DNA of 64,000 nt from positions 7,812,001 through 7,876,000 of the forward strand of contig NZ_CP107928.1 in the NCBI RefSeq assembly GCF_036030735.1. Reading direction: 5' to 3'. A program made the position numbers and the translations under genes. Origin of the DNA: Streptomyces sp. NBC_00425 (GTDB lineage Bacteria > Actinomycetota > Actinomycetes > Streptomycetales > Streptomycetaceae). The notes beneath the pieces are model-generated. The model was not told the DNA's origin. It saw only the letters and a list, made by a program, of their open reading frames with translations, and made no database searches. This document shows, in pieces, positions 35,810 through 43,670 of the stretch (the first letter of the stretch is position 1; each line of letters starts with the position of its first letter).

Positions 35810-36967
35810 GTGACCGTGCCCCTGCCGAGAACCGCCGTCCGCGGCGGTGTCCTCGCCGCCCTCGCCGCCCTCGCACTGAGCGCCTGTGGCGCCGCCCCCG
35901 AGACCACCTCCACCACCGCCGACGGCAAGAACGCCGCCACCGCCACCTCCGCCGCCGACTTCGGCGGACTCGACGCGCTGGTGAAGGCGGCCAAGAAGGA
36001 GGGCACGCTCAACGCCATCGCGCTGCCCCGCGACTGGGCCAACTACGGCGCCCTCATAGACGGCTTCCAGAAGAAGTACGGCATCAAGGTCGCGGTCGAG
36101 AACCCGGACGGCGCGAGCCAGGACGAGATCAACGCCGTCACCTCGCGCAAGGGCCAGGACCGCGCGCCGGACGTCCTCGACCTCGGCAGCTCCTTCGCGC
36201 TGAGCGCCGCCCAGCAGGGGCTGCTCGCCCCCTACAAGGTGGCCTCCTTCGCGGACATCCCCGAGGGCCAGAAGGACGCGCAGGCCCGCTGGTACAACGA
36301 CTACGGCGGCTACATCTCCATCGGCTGCGACGCCAAGCGCGTCAAGACCTGCCCCACCACCTTCGCGGACCTCCTCAAGCCGCAGTACAAGGGCCAGGTC
36401 GCCCTCAACGGCAACCCCACCAAGTCCGGCTCCGCGTTCGGCGGCGTCTACGCGGCGGCCCTCGCGAGCGGCGGCTCCTTCGACGACATCCAGCCCGGCC
36501 TCGACTTCTTCGCCAAGCTGAAGAAGAACGGCAACTACACTCCCGTCGAGTCGACCCCGGCCACCGTCGAGAAGGGCGAGACGCCCATCAGCATCGACTG
36601 GGACTACCTCAACGCCGGATACGCCGACGAGTTCACGTCCAAGGGCGTCGACTGGAAGGTGTCCGTCCCGAGCGACGGCCAGTTCTCCCAGTACTACTCC
36701 CAGGCGATCAACAAGGACGCCCCGCACCCGGCGACGGCCCGCCTGTGGCAGGAGTACCTCTACAGCGCCGAGGGCCAGAACCTGTGGCTCAAGGGGTACG
36801 CCCGTCCGGCCCTGATGACCGCCATGGAGAAGGCCGGCACCCTCGACAAGACGGCGGCCGCCAAGCTGCCCGAGGTCTCCGGGGCGCCCTCCTTCCCGAC
36901 CGAGACCCAGCAGAGCAAGGCCAAGACGGTCCTCGGGCAGGGCTGGGCCAAGGCCGTCTCCGGATGA
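35810..36967 (+). CDS. ABC transporter substrate-binding lipoprotein
   Basis: The 385-aa protein has a lipoprotein signal peptide ending in the lipobox LSAC with Cys26. A Thr/Ala-rich linker precedes a type 2 periplasmic-binding fold like those for iron, thiamine, polyamines or 2-aminoethylphosphonate (PotD/PhnS-like). The GTG at 35810 follows GGAG at 35801-35804. The stop overlaps the next ATG (ATGA). The substrate is not known; downstream phosphodiesterase and phosphatase domains suggest a phosphorylated compound. Confidence 0.88.
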   Translation: MTVPLPRTAVRGGVLAALAALALSACGAAPETTSTTADGKNAATATSAADFGGLDALVKAAKKEGTLNAIALPRDWANYGALIDGFQKKYGIKVAVENPDGASQDEINAVTSRKGQDRAPDVLDLGSSFALSAAQQGLLAPYKVASFADIPEGQKDAQARWYNDYGGYISIGCDAKRVKTCPTTFADLLKPQYKGQVALNGNPTKSGSAFGGVYAAALASGGSFDDIQPGLDFFAKLKKNGNYTPVESTPATVEKGETPISIDWDYLNAGYADEFTSKGVDWKVSVPSDGQFSQYYSQAINKDAPHPATARLWQEYLYSAEGQNLWLKGYARPALMTAMEKAGTLDKTAAAKLPEVSGAPSFPTETQQSKAKTVLGQGWAKAVSG

Positions 36968-37860
36968 CCACCACCGCCGTACGGGTCGACACGGCGGCCG
37001 CCGCTCCGGTGAAGCGGCGGCGCCGTGCCCTCGGCTGGCTCGCGGTCGTCCCGCTGCTCGCCTTCACCGCGCTCGCCTTCGGGCTGCCCGCCGTGGCCAT
37101 GCTCGACGGCGCGTTCACCGCCAAGGACCCGGCCACCGGCGGCACCTCCTACACGGTCGACAACCTGACGGCCTCCCTGCGGGGCGCGTACCTGACGGCC
37201 CTGCTCGGCAGCGTGAAACTGTCCGCCGTGTCGGCCTTCCTGGGAGCCCTGCTCGGGCTGCCGCTCGCCCAGGCCGTCGTGACCTCCCGCTTCCGCGCGC
37301 TGCGCGAGGCCGTGCTCACCGCGTCCGGGGTGCTGGCCAACTTCGGCGGCGTCCCGCTCGCCTTCGCCTTCGTCGCCACGCTCGGCAACGCCGGTGTGCT
37401 GACCCGGCAGTTCGGTCTCACCGACCGGGGCTGGGACCTGTACAGCTTCTGGGGACTGGTGATCGTCTACCTGTACTTCCTGATCCCGCTGATGGTGCTC
37501 ACCATCACCCCCGCCCTGGAGGGACTGCGCTCCCAGTGGCGTGAGGCGGCCCAGAACAACGGCGCGACGTCCGCCCAGTACTGGCGGCACGTCGCCCTGC
37601 CCGTTCTGCTGCCCTCGCTCCTCGGCGGCCTCGTGCTGCTCTTCGGCAGCGCCTTCGCCGCGTACGCCACCGCCGCGGCCATGGTGGGCAGCTCCATCCC
37701 GCTGGTCACCCTCCAGATCGCGGACGCCATCTCCGGCAACGTCCTCGTCGGGCAGGAGAACGTGGCGCTCGCCCTCAGCCTCGACATGGTCCTGGTCGCC
37801 GGACTGGTCATGGCCGTGTACCTGCCCCTGCAACGACGGAGCGCGCGATGGCTCGCCTGA
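36964..37860 (+). CDS. ABC transporter permease 1
   Basis: The 298-aa protein has six predicted TM helices, with the first at about residues 20-42. The permease EAA-like loop is REAAQNNGATSAQYWRHVALPVLLPS. It belongs to the PotB/CysT-like branch. It is translationally coupled at both ends: ATGA with the binding protein, and a 13-base overlap with permease 2. Confidence 0.9.
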   Translation: MTTTAVRVDTAAAAPVKRRRRALGWLAVVPLLAFTALAFGLPAVAMLDGAFTAKDPATGGTSYTVDNLTASLRGAYLTALLGSVKLSAVSAFLGALLGLPLAQAVVTSRFRALREAVLTASGVLANFGGVPLAFAFVATLGNAGVLTRQFGLTDRGWDLYSFWGLVIVYLYFLIPLMVLTITPALEGLRSQWREAAQNNGATSAQYWRHVALPVLLPSLLGGLVLLFGSAFAAYATAAAMVGSSIPLVTLQIADAISGNVLVGQENVALALSLDMVLVAGLVMAVYLPLQRRSARWLA

Positions 37861-38660
37861 ACCTGTGGCGGTGGGGTGTCCTCGGCCTCGCCGGACTGTA
37901 CTTCCTGGTGCCGCTGGCCGCGTCGGTCGTCTTCACCGTCGACGTGCCCGGACAGGGCGTCACCTTCGACGCCTACACACAGATCTTCTCCACCGCGGGC
38001 TTCGGGTCCAGCCTGCTGCTCTCCCTGGAGCTGGCCGCCGCCACCATCGCCGTCGTCCTGCTCCTGATGGTGCCCGCCATGGTGGCGCTGCGGCTCGGCT
38101 CGCCCCGGCTGCGGCCGGTCGTCGAGGTGGTGTGCGCGCTGCCGCTGGTGGTGCCGCCCATCGCCTTCGTCGCCGGCATCGGGACGGTCCTGAAATGGGG
38201 GCCCGAACACCTCTCGCGTACCCCCCTCTTCCAGACGTTCGTGGCCATCCAGGACCCCGGCTTCCCCGTCGTCCTCGTGCTGGCGTACGTGGTGATGGCG
38301 TTGCCGTTCGTGTACCGCGCCCTGGACGCGGGGCTGCGCTCCGTCGATGTGCGCACCCTCGTCGAGGCCGCCCGCAGCTGTGGCGCCGGCTGGCCCCAGG
38401 CGCTGGTCAGGGCCGTGCTGCCCAACCTGCGCGGCGCGCTGCTCAACGCCTCCTTCCTCACGCTGGCCCTGGTGCTCGGCGAGTTCACCGTGGCGCAGCT
38501 GCTCGGCTTCCGGCCCTTCGCCGTGTGGATCGTGAACGTCAGCGGCTCGCAGGCCCAGATGTCCGTCGCCGTGTCCGTGCTCAGCCTGCTCGTGACCTGG
38601 GCACTCCTTCTCGTCCTCGCCGGTTTCGGCGGGCGCACCCGTCCTACTTCCCGGGGATGA
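37848..38660 (+). CDS. ABC transporter permease 2
   Basis: The 270-aa protein has about six TM helices and the EAA-like loop EAARSCGAGWPQALVRAVLPN. It belongs to the PotC-like branch and pairs with permease 1 as a heterodimer. It starts inside the end of the first permease gene. The ATPase gene starts four bases after its stop. Confidence 0.9.
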   Translation: MARLNLWRWGVLGLAGLYFLVPLAASVVFTVDVPGQGVTFDAYTQIFSTAGFGSSLLLSLELAAATIAVVLLLMVPAMVALRLGSPRLRPVVEVVCALPLVVPPIAFVAGIGTVLKWGPEHLSRTPLFQTFVAIQDPGFPVVLVLAYVVMALPFVYRALDAGLRSVDVRTLVEAARSCGAGWPQALVRAVLPNLRGALLNASFLTLALVLGEFTVAQLLGFRPFAVWIVNVSGSQAQMSVAVSVLSLLVTWALLLVLAGFGGRTRPTSRG

Positions 38661-38664
38661 ACCC

Positions 38665-39744
38665 ATGACCGTGCTCGATACGACAGCGACGAAGGCCGCG
38701 AAGCAGGCGGCGACCGTCGAGTTCCGGGGACTGCGAAGGGAGTTCGGCCCGACCGTCGCCCTCGACGGCCTCGACCTCACCGTCCCGCCGGGTGAACTCC
38801 TCGCCCTGCTCGGCCCCTCCGGCTGCGGCAAGACCACCGCGCTGCGGGTGCTCGCCGGATTCGAACACCCCGACTCCGGTGCGGTGCTCGTCGACGGCGA
38901 GGACGTCACCCGGGTTCCGGCCCACCGCCGGGACGCCGGGATGGTCTTCCAGTCCTACAGCCTCTTCCCGCACCTCGACGCGCTCGACAACGTGGCCTTC
39001 GGGCTGCGGATGCGCAAGGTGCGCAGCGCCGAACGGCGGGCGCGAGCCGCGGAGTTGCTGGAGCTGGTGGGACTCGCCGACAAGGGTGCGCGGTTCCCGC
39101 ACCAGCTCTCGGGCGGTCAGCAGCAGCGCATCGCGCTGGCCCGGGCGCTCGCCCTGCGACCGCGGGTCCTGCTCCTCGACGAGCCGCTCTCCGCGCTCGA
39201 CGCCAAGGTGCGGCTGACCCTCCGCGAGGAGATCCGGCGGCTCCAGCAGGAGCTCGGCATCACCACCCTGTTCGTCACCCACGACCAGGAGGAGGCCCTG
39301 TCCATGGCGGACCGGGTCGCCGTGATGCACGCCGGACGGCTCGAGCAGTGCGCCGCCCCGGCCGAGTTGTACGGCAGGCCGGCCACGGCCTTCGTCGCCG
39401 AGTTCGTGGGCACGACGAGCCGGATACCGGGACACCTGGACGGCGACACCGTCGAGGTGCTCGGGCGTCGGCTGCCCGTCGACGGCCGGGTGCCGGCCGT
39501 CACCGAGGTGGACGTCCTGGTGCGGCCGGAGGCGGTGCGGGTGCGGGCCGAGGACGCCGGGAGCGCCCGCGTGGTCGCCACCTCCTTCCTGGGCGCGGCC
39601 GTTCGGCTCACCGTCCGGCTCGCCGACGCCACCGAGGTGAAGGCCGACCTGCCCGCCCACGAGGCAGCCGGGCTCGCGGCGGGGACCGCGGTGACCGTGT
39701 CGCTGCCGGACCGCCCGGTGCTCGTGGCCGAACGTGCTTCCTGA
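38665..39744 (+). CDS. ABC transporter ATP-binding subunit (PotA/PhnT-like)
   Basis: The 359-aa protein has an ABC domain with Walker A GPSGCGKTT, signature LSGGQQQRIA, Walker B LLLDEPLSALD and the H-loop FVTHDQEEAL. A C-terminal TOBE domain (about 260-359) follows, as in PotA and PhnT. A G-rich ribosome site lies seven bases before the ATG. It completes a binding protein, two-permease and ATPase importer. Confidence 0.93.
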   Translation: MTVLDTTATKAAKQAATVEFRGLRREFGPTVALDGLDLTVPPGELLALLGPSGCGKTTALRVLAGFEHPDSGAVLVDGEDVTRVPAHRRDAGMVFQSYSLFPHLDALDNVAFGLRMRKVRSAERRARAAELLELVGLADKGARFPHQLSGGQQQRIALARALALRPRVLLLDEPLSALDAKVRLTLREEIRRLQQELGITTLFVTHDQEEALSMADRVAVMHAGRLEQCAAPAELYGRPATAFVAEFVGTTSRIPGHLDGDTVEVLGRRLPVDGRVPAVTEVDVLVRPEAVRVRAEDAGSARVVATSFLGAAVRLTVRLADATEVKADLPAHEAAGLAAGTAVTVSLPDRPVLVAERAS

Positions 39745-39766
39745 TCCCGTGCCGAAAGAGGAAACC

Positions 39767-41245
39767 GTGACCCGACTCCCGCTCCAGGCCGCCCTGTTCG
39801 ACATGGACGGCACGCTCGTCGACACCGAGCGGCTCTGGTGGGAGGCGGTGGAACGGGTCGCCGGACGGCCGCTGACCGAGACGGACCGGCCGGAGGTGCT
39901 CGGCCGCCCCGTCGAGCACACCGCCCACTGGCTGGCCGCCGGCACCGGACGGCCCGCGGCGGGCCTCGCCGAGGCGCTGCACCGAGAGTTCGCGGACCGC
40001 GTCCGCGCCGGCATAGTGCCGCGCCCCGGCGCGCTCGCCCTGCTCGACGCCCTGGCCCGGGAGCGCGTGCCGACGGCGCTGGTGACCGCGTCGCCCCGGG
40101 CGGTCGCCGACCTCGTGCTCGACGCGCTCGGCGCGAGCAGGTTCGCCGTCACCGTCACCGCCGACGACACCGAGCACACCAAGCCCGCCCCCGACCCCTA
40201 CCTCGCGGCCTGCCGTGCCCTGGGCGTCGACCCCACGGCCTGCGTGGCCGTCGAGGACACCGAGACCGGGGTGGCCTCCGCCGAGGCGGCCGGCTGCGCG
40301 GTCCTGGCGGTGCCCTCGCTCGCGCCGATCGCGCCGGCCCCCGGCCGGACCGTCGTGGCCGGCCTCGAAGGCGTCACCCCTGAGCGGCTGCGCTCCCTGC
40401 TGCCGGACCGGCTCCGCGTCATGACGTGGAACCTCTGGCACGGGGGAACCAAGGTCCGCGACCACCGGGCCAAGCAGCTCAAGATCCTCACCGAGGCCGG
40501 TGTGGACGTGGTCGGGCTCCAGGAGACGTACGGCAGCGCCGCCGAGGAGCTCGCCGAGGCCCTCGGCTGGCACCACCACCGGGCCGGGGAGAACCTGGGG
40601 ATCATCAGCCGCCACCCGATCACGGCCGGCCTCGGCGACCCGGACGTGGGCTTCTACGGAGCGGCGGGCGCCCGGATCCGCGTCCGCGGCGGGGAGGTGG
40701 ACGTGTGGACGGTCCATCTGGACTGCGCGCCCTACGGGCCCTACGAGGCCGCCTTCGACGGGCTCGCCGCAGACGCCCTGACGGCCCACGAGGAGGGCCG
40801 GCTCGCACGGCTGGAGGACGCCCTGCGCCGGATCGGAGAAGGCCCCGACCTGCCCGTCGTCCTCGTCGGCGACTTCAACTGCCCCTCCCACCTGGACCGG
40901 CCGGACGCCGGATGGCCGGTGACGAGGGCCGCCGAGGAGGCGGGCTTCGCCGACTCCTACCGCGAGGCGCACCCCGACCCCGTGCGGGAGCCCGGTCACA
41001 CATGGTCCCCGGTGCACGCGGAGCACGAGGACGGCAGCGGCCGGCCGGAACCGCAGGACCGGATCGACTTCGTGCTCCACCGGGGCCTGCGGGTGCTCGA
41101 CTCGCGGACCCTGGTGACCGGCGGCATCCGGCCGTGGCCGGACGTCGAGGACAACGACTGGCCCTCCGACCACGCCGCGGTGGTCACCACGTTCGCGATC
41201 ACCCCCACGGCGGTCCCGGGTAAACCGGTGGGCGAGGGGACGTGA
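39767..41245 (+). CDS. Fused HAD phosphatase and endo/exonuclease/phosphatase-type phosphodiesterase
   Basis: The 492-aa protein joins two hydrolases. Residues about 8-205 form a HAD class I phosphatase (DMDGTLVDTE with Asp12 and Asp14, TASPRAV motif II, TKPAPDPY motif III, VEDTETGVASA motif IV). Residues about 216-487 form an EEP-fold metal phosphodiesterase or endonuclease-like domain (MTWNLWHGG, GLQETYG, VGDFNCPSH, SDHAAVV). One polypeptide could cut a phosphodiester and then remove the phosphate. No signal peptide is seen, so it acts in the cytoplasm after import. The GTG at 39767 follows AAGAGGAAA. It is the last gene of the ABC operon. Confidence 0.88.
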   Translation: MTRLPLQAALFDMDGTLVDTERLWWEAVERVAGRPLTETDRPEVLGRPVEHTAHWLAAGTGRPAAGLAEALHREFADRVRAGIVPRPGALALLDALARERVPTALVTASPRAVADLVLDALGASRFAVTVTADDTEHTKPAPDPYLAACRALGVDPTACVAVEDTETGVASAEAAGCAVLAVPSLAPIAPAPGRTVVAGLEGVTPERLRSLLPDRLRVMTWNLWHGGTKVRDHRAKQLKILTEAGVDVVGLQETYGSAAEELAEALGWHHHRAGENLGIISRHPITAGLGDPDVGFYGAAGARIRVRGGEVDVWTVHLDCAPYGPYEAAFDGLAADALTAHEEGRLARLEDALRRIGEGPDLPVVLVGDFNCPSHLDRPDAGWPVTRAAEEAGFADSYREAHPDPVREPGHTWSPVHAEHEDGSGRPEPQDRIDFVLHRGLRVLDSRTLVTGGIRPWPDVEDNDWPSDHAAVVTTFAITPTAVPGKPVGEGT

Positions 41246-41351
41246 AGCGCCTACCATCGATGACATGACCTGGCGACATTGATCCACGACCGGCTCCGAC
41301 GTCCGTCGACTGACCGCCACGCTCTACGCGTACGCGTTCCTCGACGAGTTC

Positions 41352-42578
41352 GTGCTCCTGTACCCGGTGTACGCGCTGCTGTTCGCGGACGCCGGGCTGT
41401 CCGTCGGGGAGATCTCCTCCCTCTTCGTGCTGTGGTCGCTGACCGGCGTCCTGCTCGAGGTGCCCTCCGGCGCCTGGGCGGACGCCGTCTCCCGACGGCT
41501 GCTGCTGTGGACGGGCCCCCTGCTGGGCGCGGCCGGCTTCGCGCTGTGGGTGCTGTTCCCGTCGTACTGGGCCTTCGCGGCCGGCTTCGTCCTGTGGGGC
41601 GCCCGTGGCGCGCTGGGCTCCGGCGCGCTGGAGGCACTGGTCTACGAGGAGCTGGACCGGGCCGGCGCCGCCGACCGGTACGCCGGGGTCATGGGGCGCG
41701 CGCACGCTCTCGGCCAGGTGGCCGTGATGGCGGCGATGGGACTGGCCGGCCCGGTCTTCGCGGCCGGCGGATACCCGGCCGTCGGCGCGGCCAGCGTGCT
41801 GGCGTGCCTGCTCTGCGCCGCGACGGCGACCTGCTTCCCGGAGCACCGCACCCCGGCGTCCGCCGGGAGCGACGGCGGCGACGAGCCCGCCGGCGGCGAT
41901 GCGGGCGGGGACCGGGGCACGGACGCCGACGGGGGCGAGCGCGACGAGGACCGGGCCCGGACGCCGCGCACCGCACTCTCCCTGCTCACCGGACTGCGCC
42001 GGGACCGTCCCCTTCTCGGCGCCCTGCTGCTCGTCCCCGCCGTCACGGCGGTGTGGGGCGCGCTCGACGAGTACACCCCGCTCCTGGTCAGGGAGACCGG
42101 GGCGGCGGACGCTGCCGTCCCGTACCTGCTCATGACGATCTGGGCCGGGGTGACGGCGGGCAGTCTGCTGGCCGGTGCGGCGGAGCGCCTCGGCCGCACC
42201 GGGCTGGCGGCGGTCCTCGCGGGCGCCGCGCTCGCCCTGGCGGCCGGCGCGCTGACGGGGGCGCAGGCCGGCATCGCCCTCGTCGGCCTCGCCTTCGGCG
42301 GCTTCCAGGCGGCGACCGTCCTGGCCGACGTCCGGCTCCAGCAGCGCATCGAGGGCGGCGCACGGGCCACCCTCACCTCGATCGCCGGCCTGGGCACCGA
42401 GCTGGTGACCGTCGCGGTGTACGGCGCGTACGGCGTCCTGGGCGCGCGGTTCCCGCACGGCGTCGTGTTCGCCCTGTGCGCGCTGCCGTACCTGGTCACG
42501 GCCCTGGCGGTGGGCCGGCGGGGAAGACGGCGAGTGCACTGTCGCGGGGCCGTCGGAGCACGCGGGCGAGGGGGGTGA
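41352..42578 (+). CDS. MFS transporter with a disturbed 5' end
   Basis: The MFS protein has about 11 to 12 TM helices with an acidic Asp/Gly-rich central loop (about residues 175-210). The reading frame stays protein-like upstream of the GTG at 41352 (RRLTATLYAYAFLDEF completes TM1) as far as a TGA at 41280-41282. An in-frame ATG at 41265 lies before that TGA and has the leaderless spacing TACCAT-N7-ATG. The natural start therefore seems to be 41265, with codon 6 a stop. From 41352, without a clear ribosome site, TM1 is shortened. It may be a pseudogene, a sequencing error or an unusual start. The substrate is unknown. Confidence 0.7.
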   Translation: MLLYPVYALLFADAGLSVGEISSLFVLWSLTGVLLEVPSGAWADAVSRRLLLWTGPLLGAAGFALWVLFPSYWAFAAGFVLWGARGALGSGALEALVYEELDRAGAADRYAGVMGRAHALGQVAVMAAMGLAGPVFAAGGYPAVGAASVLACLLCAATATCFPEHRTPASAGSDGGDEPAGGDAGGDRGTDADGGERDEDRARTPRTALSLLTGLRRDRPLLGALLLVPAVTAVWGALDEYTPLLVRETGAADAAVPYLLMTIWAGVTAGSLLAGAAERLGRTGLAAVLAGAALALAAGALTGAQAGIALVGLAFGGFQAATVLADVRLQQRIEGGARATLTSIAGLGTELVTVAVYGAYGVLGARFPHGVVFALCALPYLVTALAVGRRGRRRVHCRGAVGARGRGG

Positions 42579-42625
42579 CGCGAGGCCGGGGGAGAGAGGG
42601 GGTGACGCGAGGCCGGGGGAGAGAG
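42571..42625. repeat. Two tandem copies of a 27-bp repeat
   Basis: The unit starting gggggtgacgcgaggccggg occurs twice with a period of 27 bases, covering the stop codon of the MFS gene. Confidence 0.7.
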
Positions 42626-42676
42626 CAGTGAGTGCTTGATCGGCGGGCCCGGTGAGCGCAGAGGGCGGGGACGGCG

Positions 42677-42737
42677 CGCAACGAATCGCCGTCCCACCCG
42701 TCACGCACGCAACGAACCGCTCACCGTCGCGCAACGG
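42677..42737 (+). promoter_or_regulatory. Phased CGCAAC operator array upstream of the amidase-monooxygenase operon
   Basis: CGCAACGAA (42677), CGCAACGAA (42708) and CGCAACGG (42730) lie 31 and 22 bases apart. This is the same layout as at 32683-32742, including the distance to the -35 hexamer. Confidence 0.6.
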
Positions 42738-42744
42738 CTCCTCC

Positions 42745-42774
42745 TTGTCCGGCCCGCGCGGCCGCCCGTACCGT
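42745..42774 (+). promoter_or_regulatory. Candidate promoter of the amidase-monooxygenase operon
   Basis: TTGTCC (42745-42750), 18 bases, then TACCGT (42769-42774). It lies 15 bases after the start of the third CGCAAC site, identical to the permease promoter. Confidence 0.5.
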
Positions 42775-42819
42775 CTAGGTGGCCCCCACAACCACCCTTT
42801 CGTCCGGTGAGGATCACGC

Positions 42820-43608
42820 ATGCGCACCGCCCTGCTCCAGAGCTCCGGCCGCCCCGGCTCCGTCGTCGAGAACCTCAAGGTCCTCGACGAGGCCGCGGAC
42901 CGGGCCGCCGCCACGGGCGCCGGGCTGCTCGTCACGCCGGAGATGTTCCTCACCGGGTACGCCATCGGCGACGACGTCGCCCGCCTCGCCGAGCCCGCCG
43001 ACGGCGACTCCGCGGACGCCGTCGCCGAGACCGCCGCGCGGCACGGGATCGCGATCGCCTACGGCTACCCGGAGCGCTCCGGCGCGACCGTGTACAACGC
43101 GGTCCAGCTGATCTCCGCCGACGGCGGCCGCCTCGCGAACTACCGCAAGACCCACCTCTTCGGCTGCTTCGAGCGCGAGCACTTCGCCGAGGGCGGGCGG
43201 CCCGTCGTCCAGGCCGAGCTGAACGGCCTCACCGTCGGCCTCCTGATCTGCTACGACGTCGAGTTCCCGGAGAACGTGCGGGCGCACGCGCTCGCCGGCA
43301 CCGACCTGCTCGTGGTGCCGACCGCGCAGATGCATCCCTTCCAGTTCGTCGCCGAGTCGATGATCCCGGTGCGCGCCTTCGAGAACCAGATGTACGTCGC
43401 CTATGTCAACCGGGTCGGCCGGGAAGGGGAGTTCGAGTTCGTCGGACTCTCCACCCTGGCCGGACCCGACGGCGTCGCCCGGGCGCGCGCGGGCCGCGCC
43501 GAGGAGCTGGTCTTCGCCGACGCCGACCCGGTCGCCCTCGCCGCCTCCCGTGAGGCCAACCCCTACCTGCGGGACCGCCGCCCCGGTCTCTACGGGTCCC
43601 TGGCCTGA
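42820..43608 (+). CDS. Nitrilase-superfamily amidase, DavA-like
   Basis: The 262-aa carbon-nitrogen hydrolase has the Glu-Lys-Cys triad at Glu41 (TPEMFLTGY), Lys110 (YRKTHLFG) and Cys144 (LLICYDVEFPE). It closely resembles 5-aminovaleramidase DavA over its whole length, as I recall that sequence. It precedes a DavB-like monooxygenase, so it should hydrolyse the amide made by that enzyme: 5-aminovaleramide from lysine, or 4-guanidinobutyramide if the substrate is arginine, a route known in S. griseus. The ATG follows GGTGAGGA. Confidence 0.88.
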   Translation: MRTALLQSSGRPGSVVENLKVLDEAADRAAATGAGLLVTPEMFLTGYAIGDDVARLAEPADGDSADAVAETAARHGIAIAYGYPERSGATVYNAVQLISADGGRLANYRKTHLFGCFEREHFAEGGRPVVQAELNGLTVGLLICYDVEFPENVRAHALAGTDLLVVPTAQMHPFQFVAESMIPVRAFENQMYVAYVNRVGREGEFEFVGLSTLAGPDGVARARAGRAEELVFADADPVALAASREANPYLRDRRPGLYGSLA

Positions 43609-43670
43609 CCTCCGCAACGCCGAACGCCGCACATCCTCAGCTCATCTTTGCCGCAAGGAGTCCGCACCCC

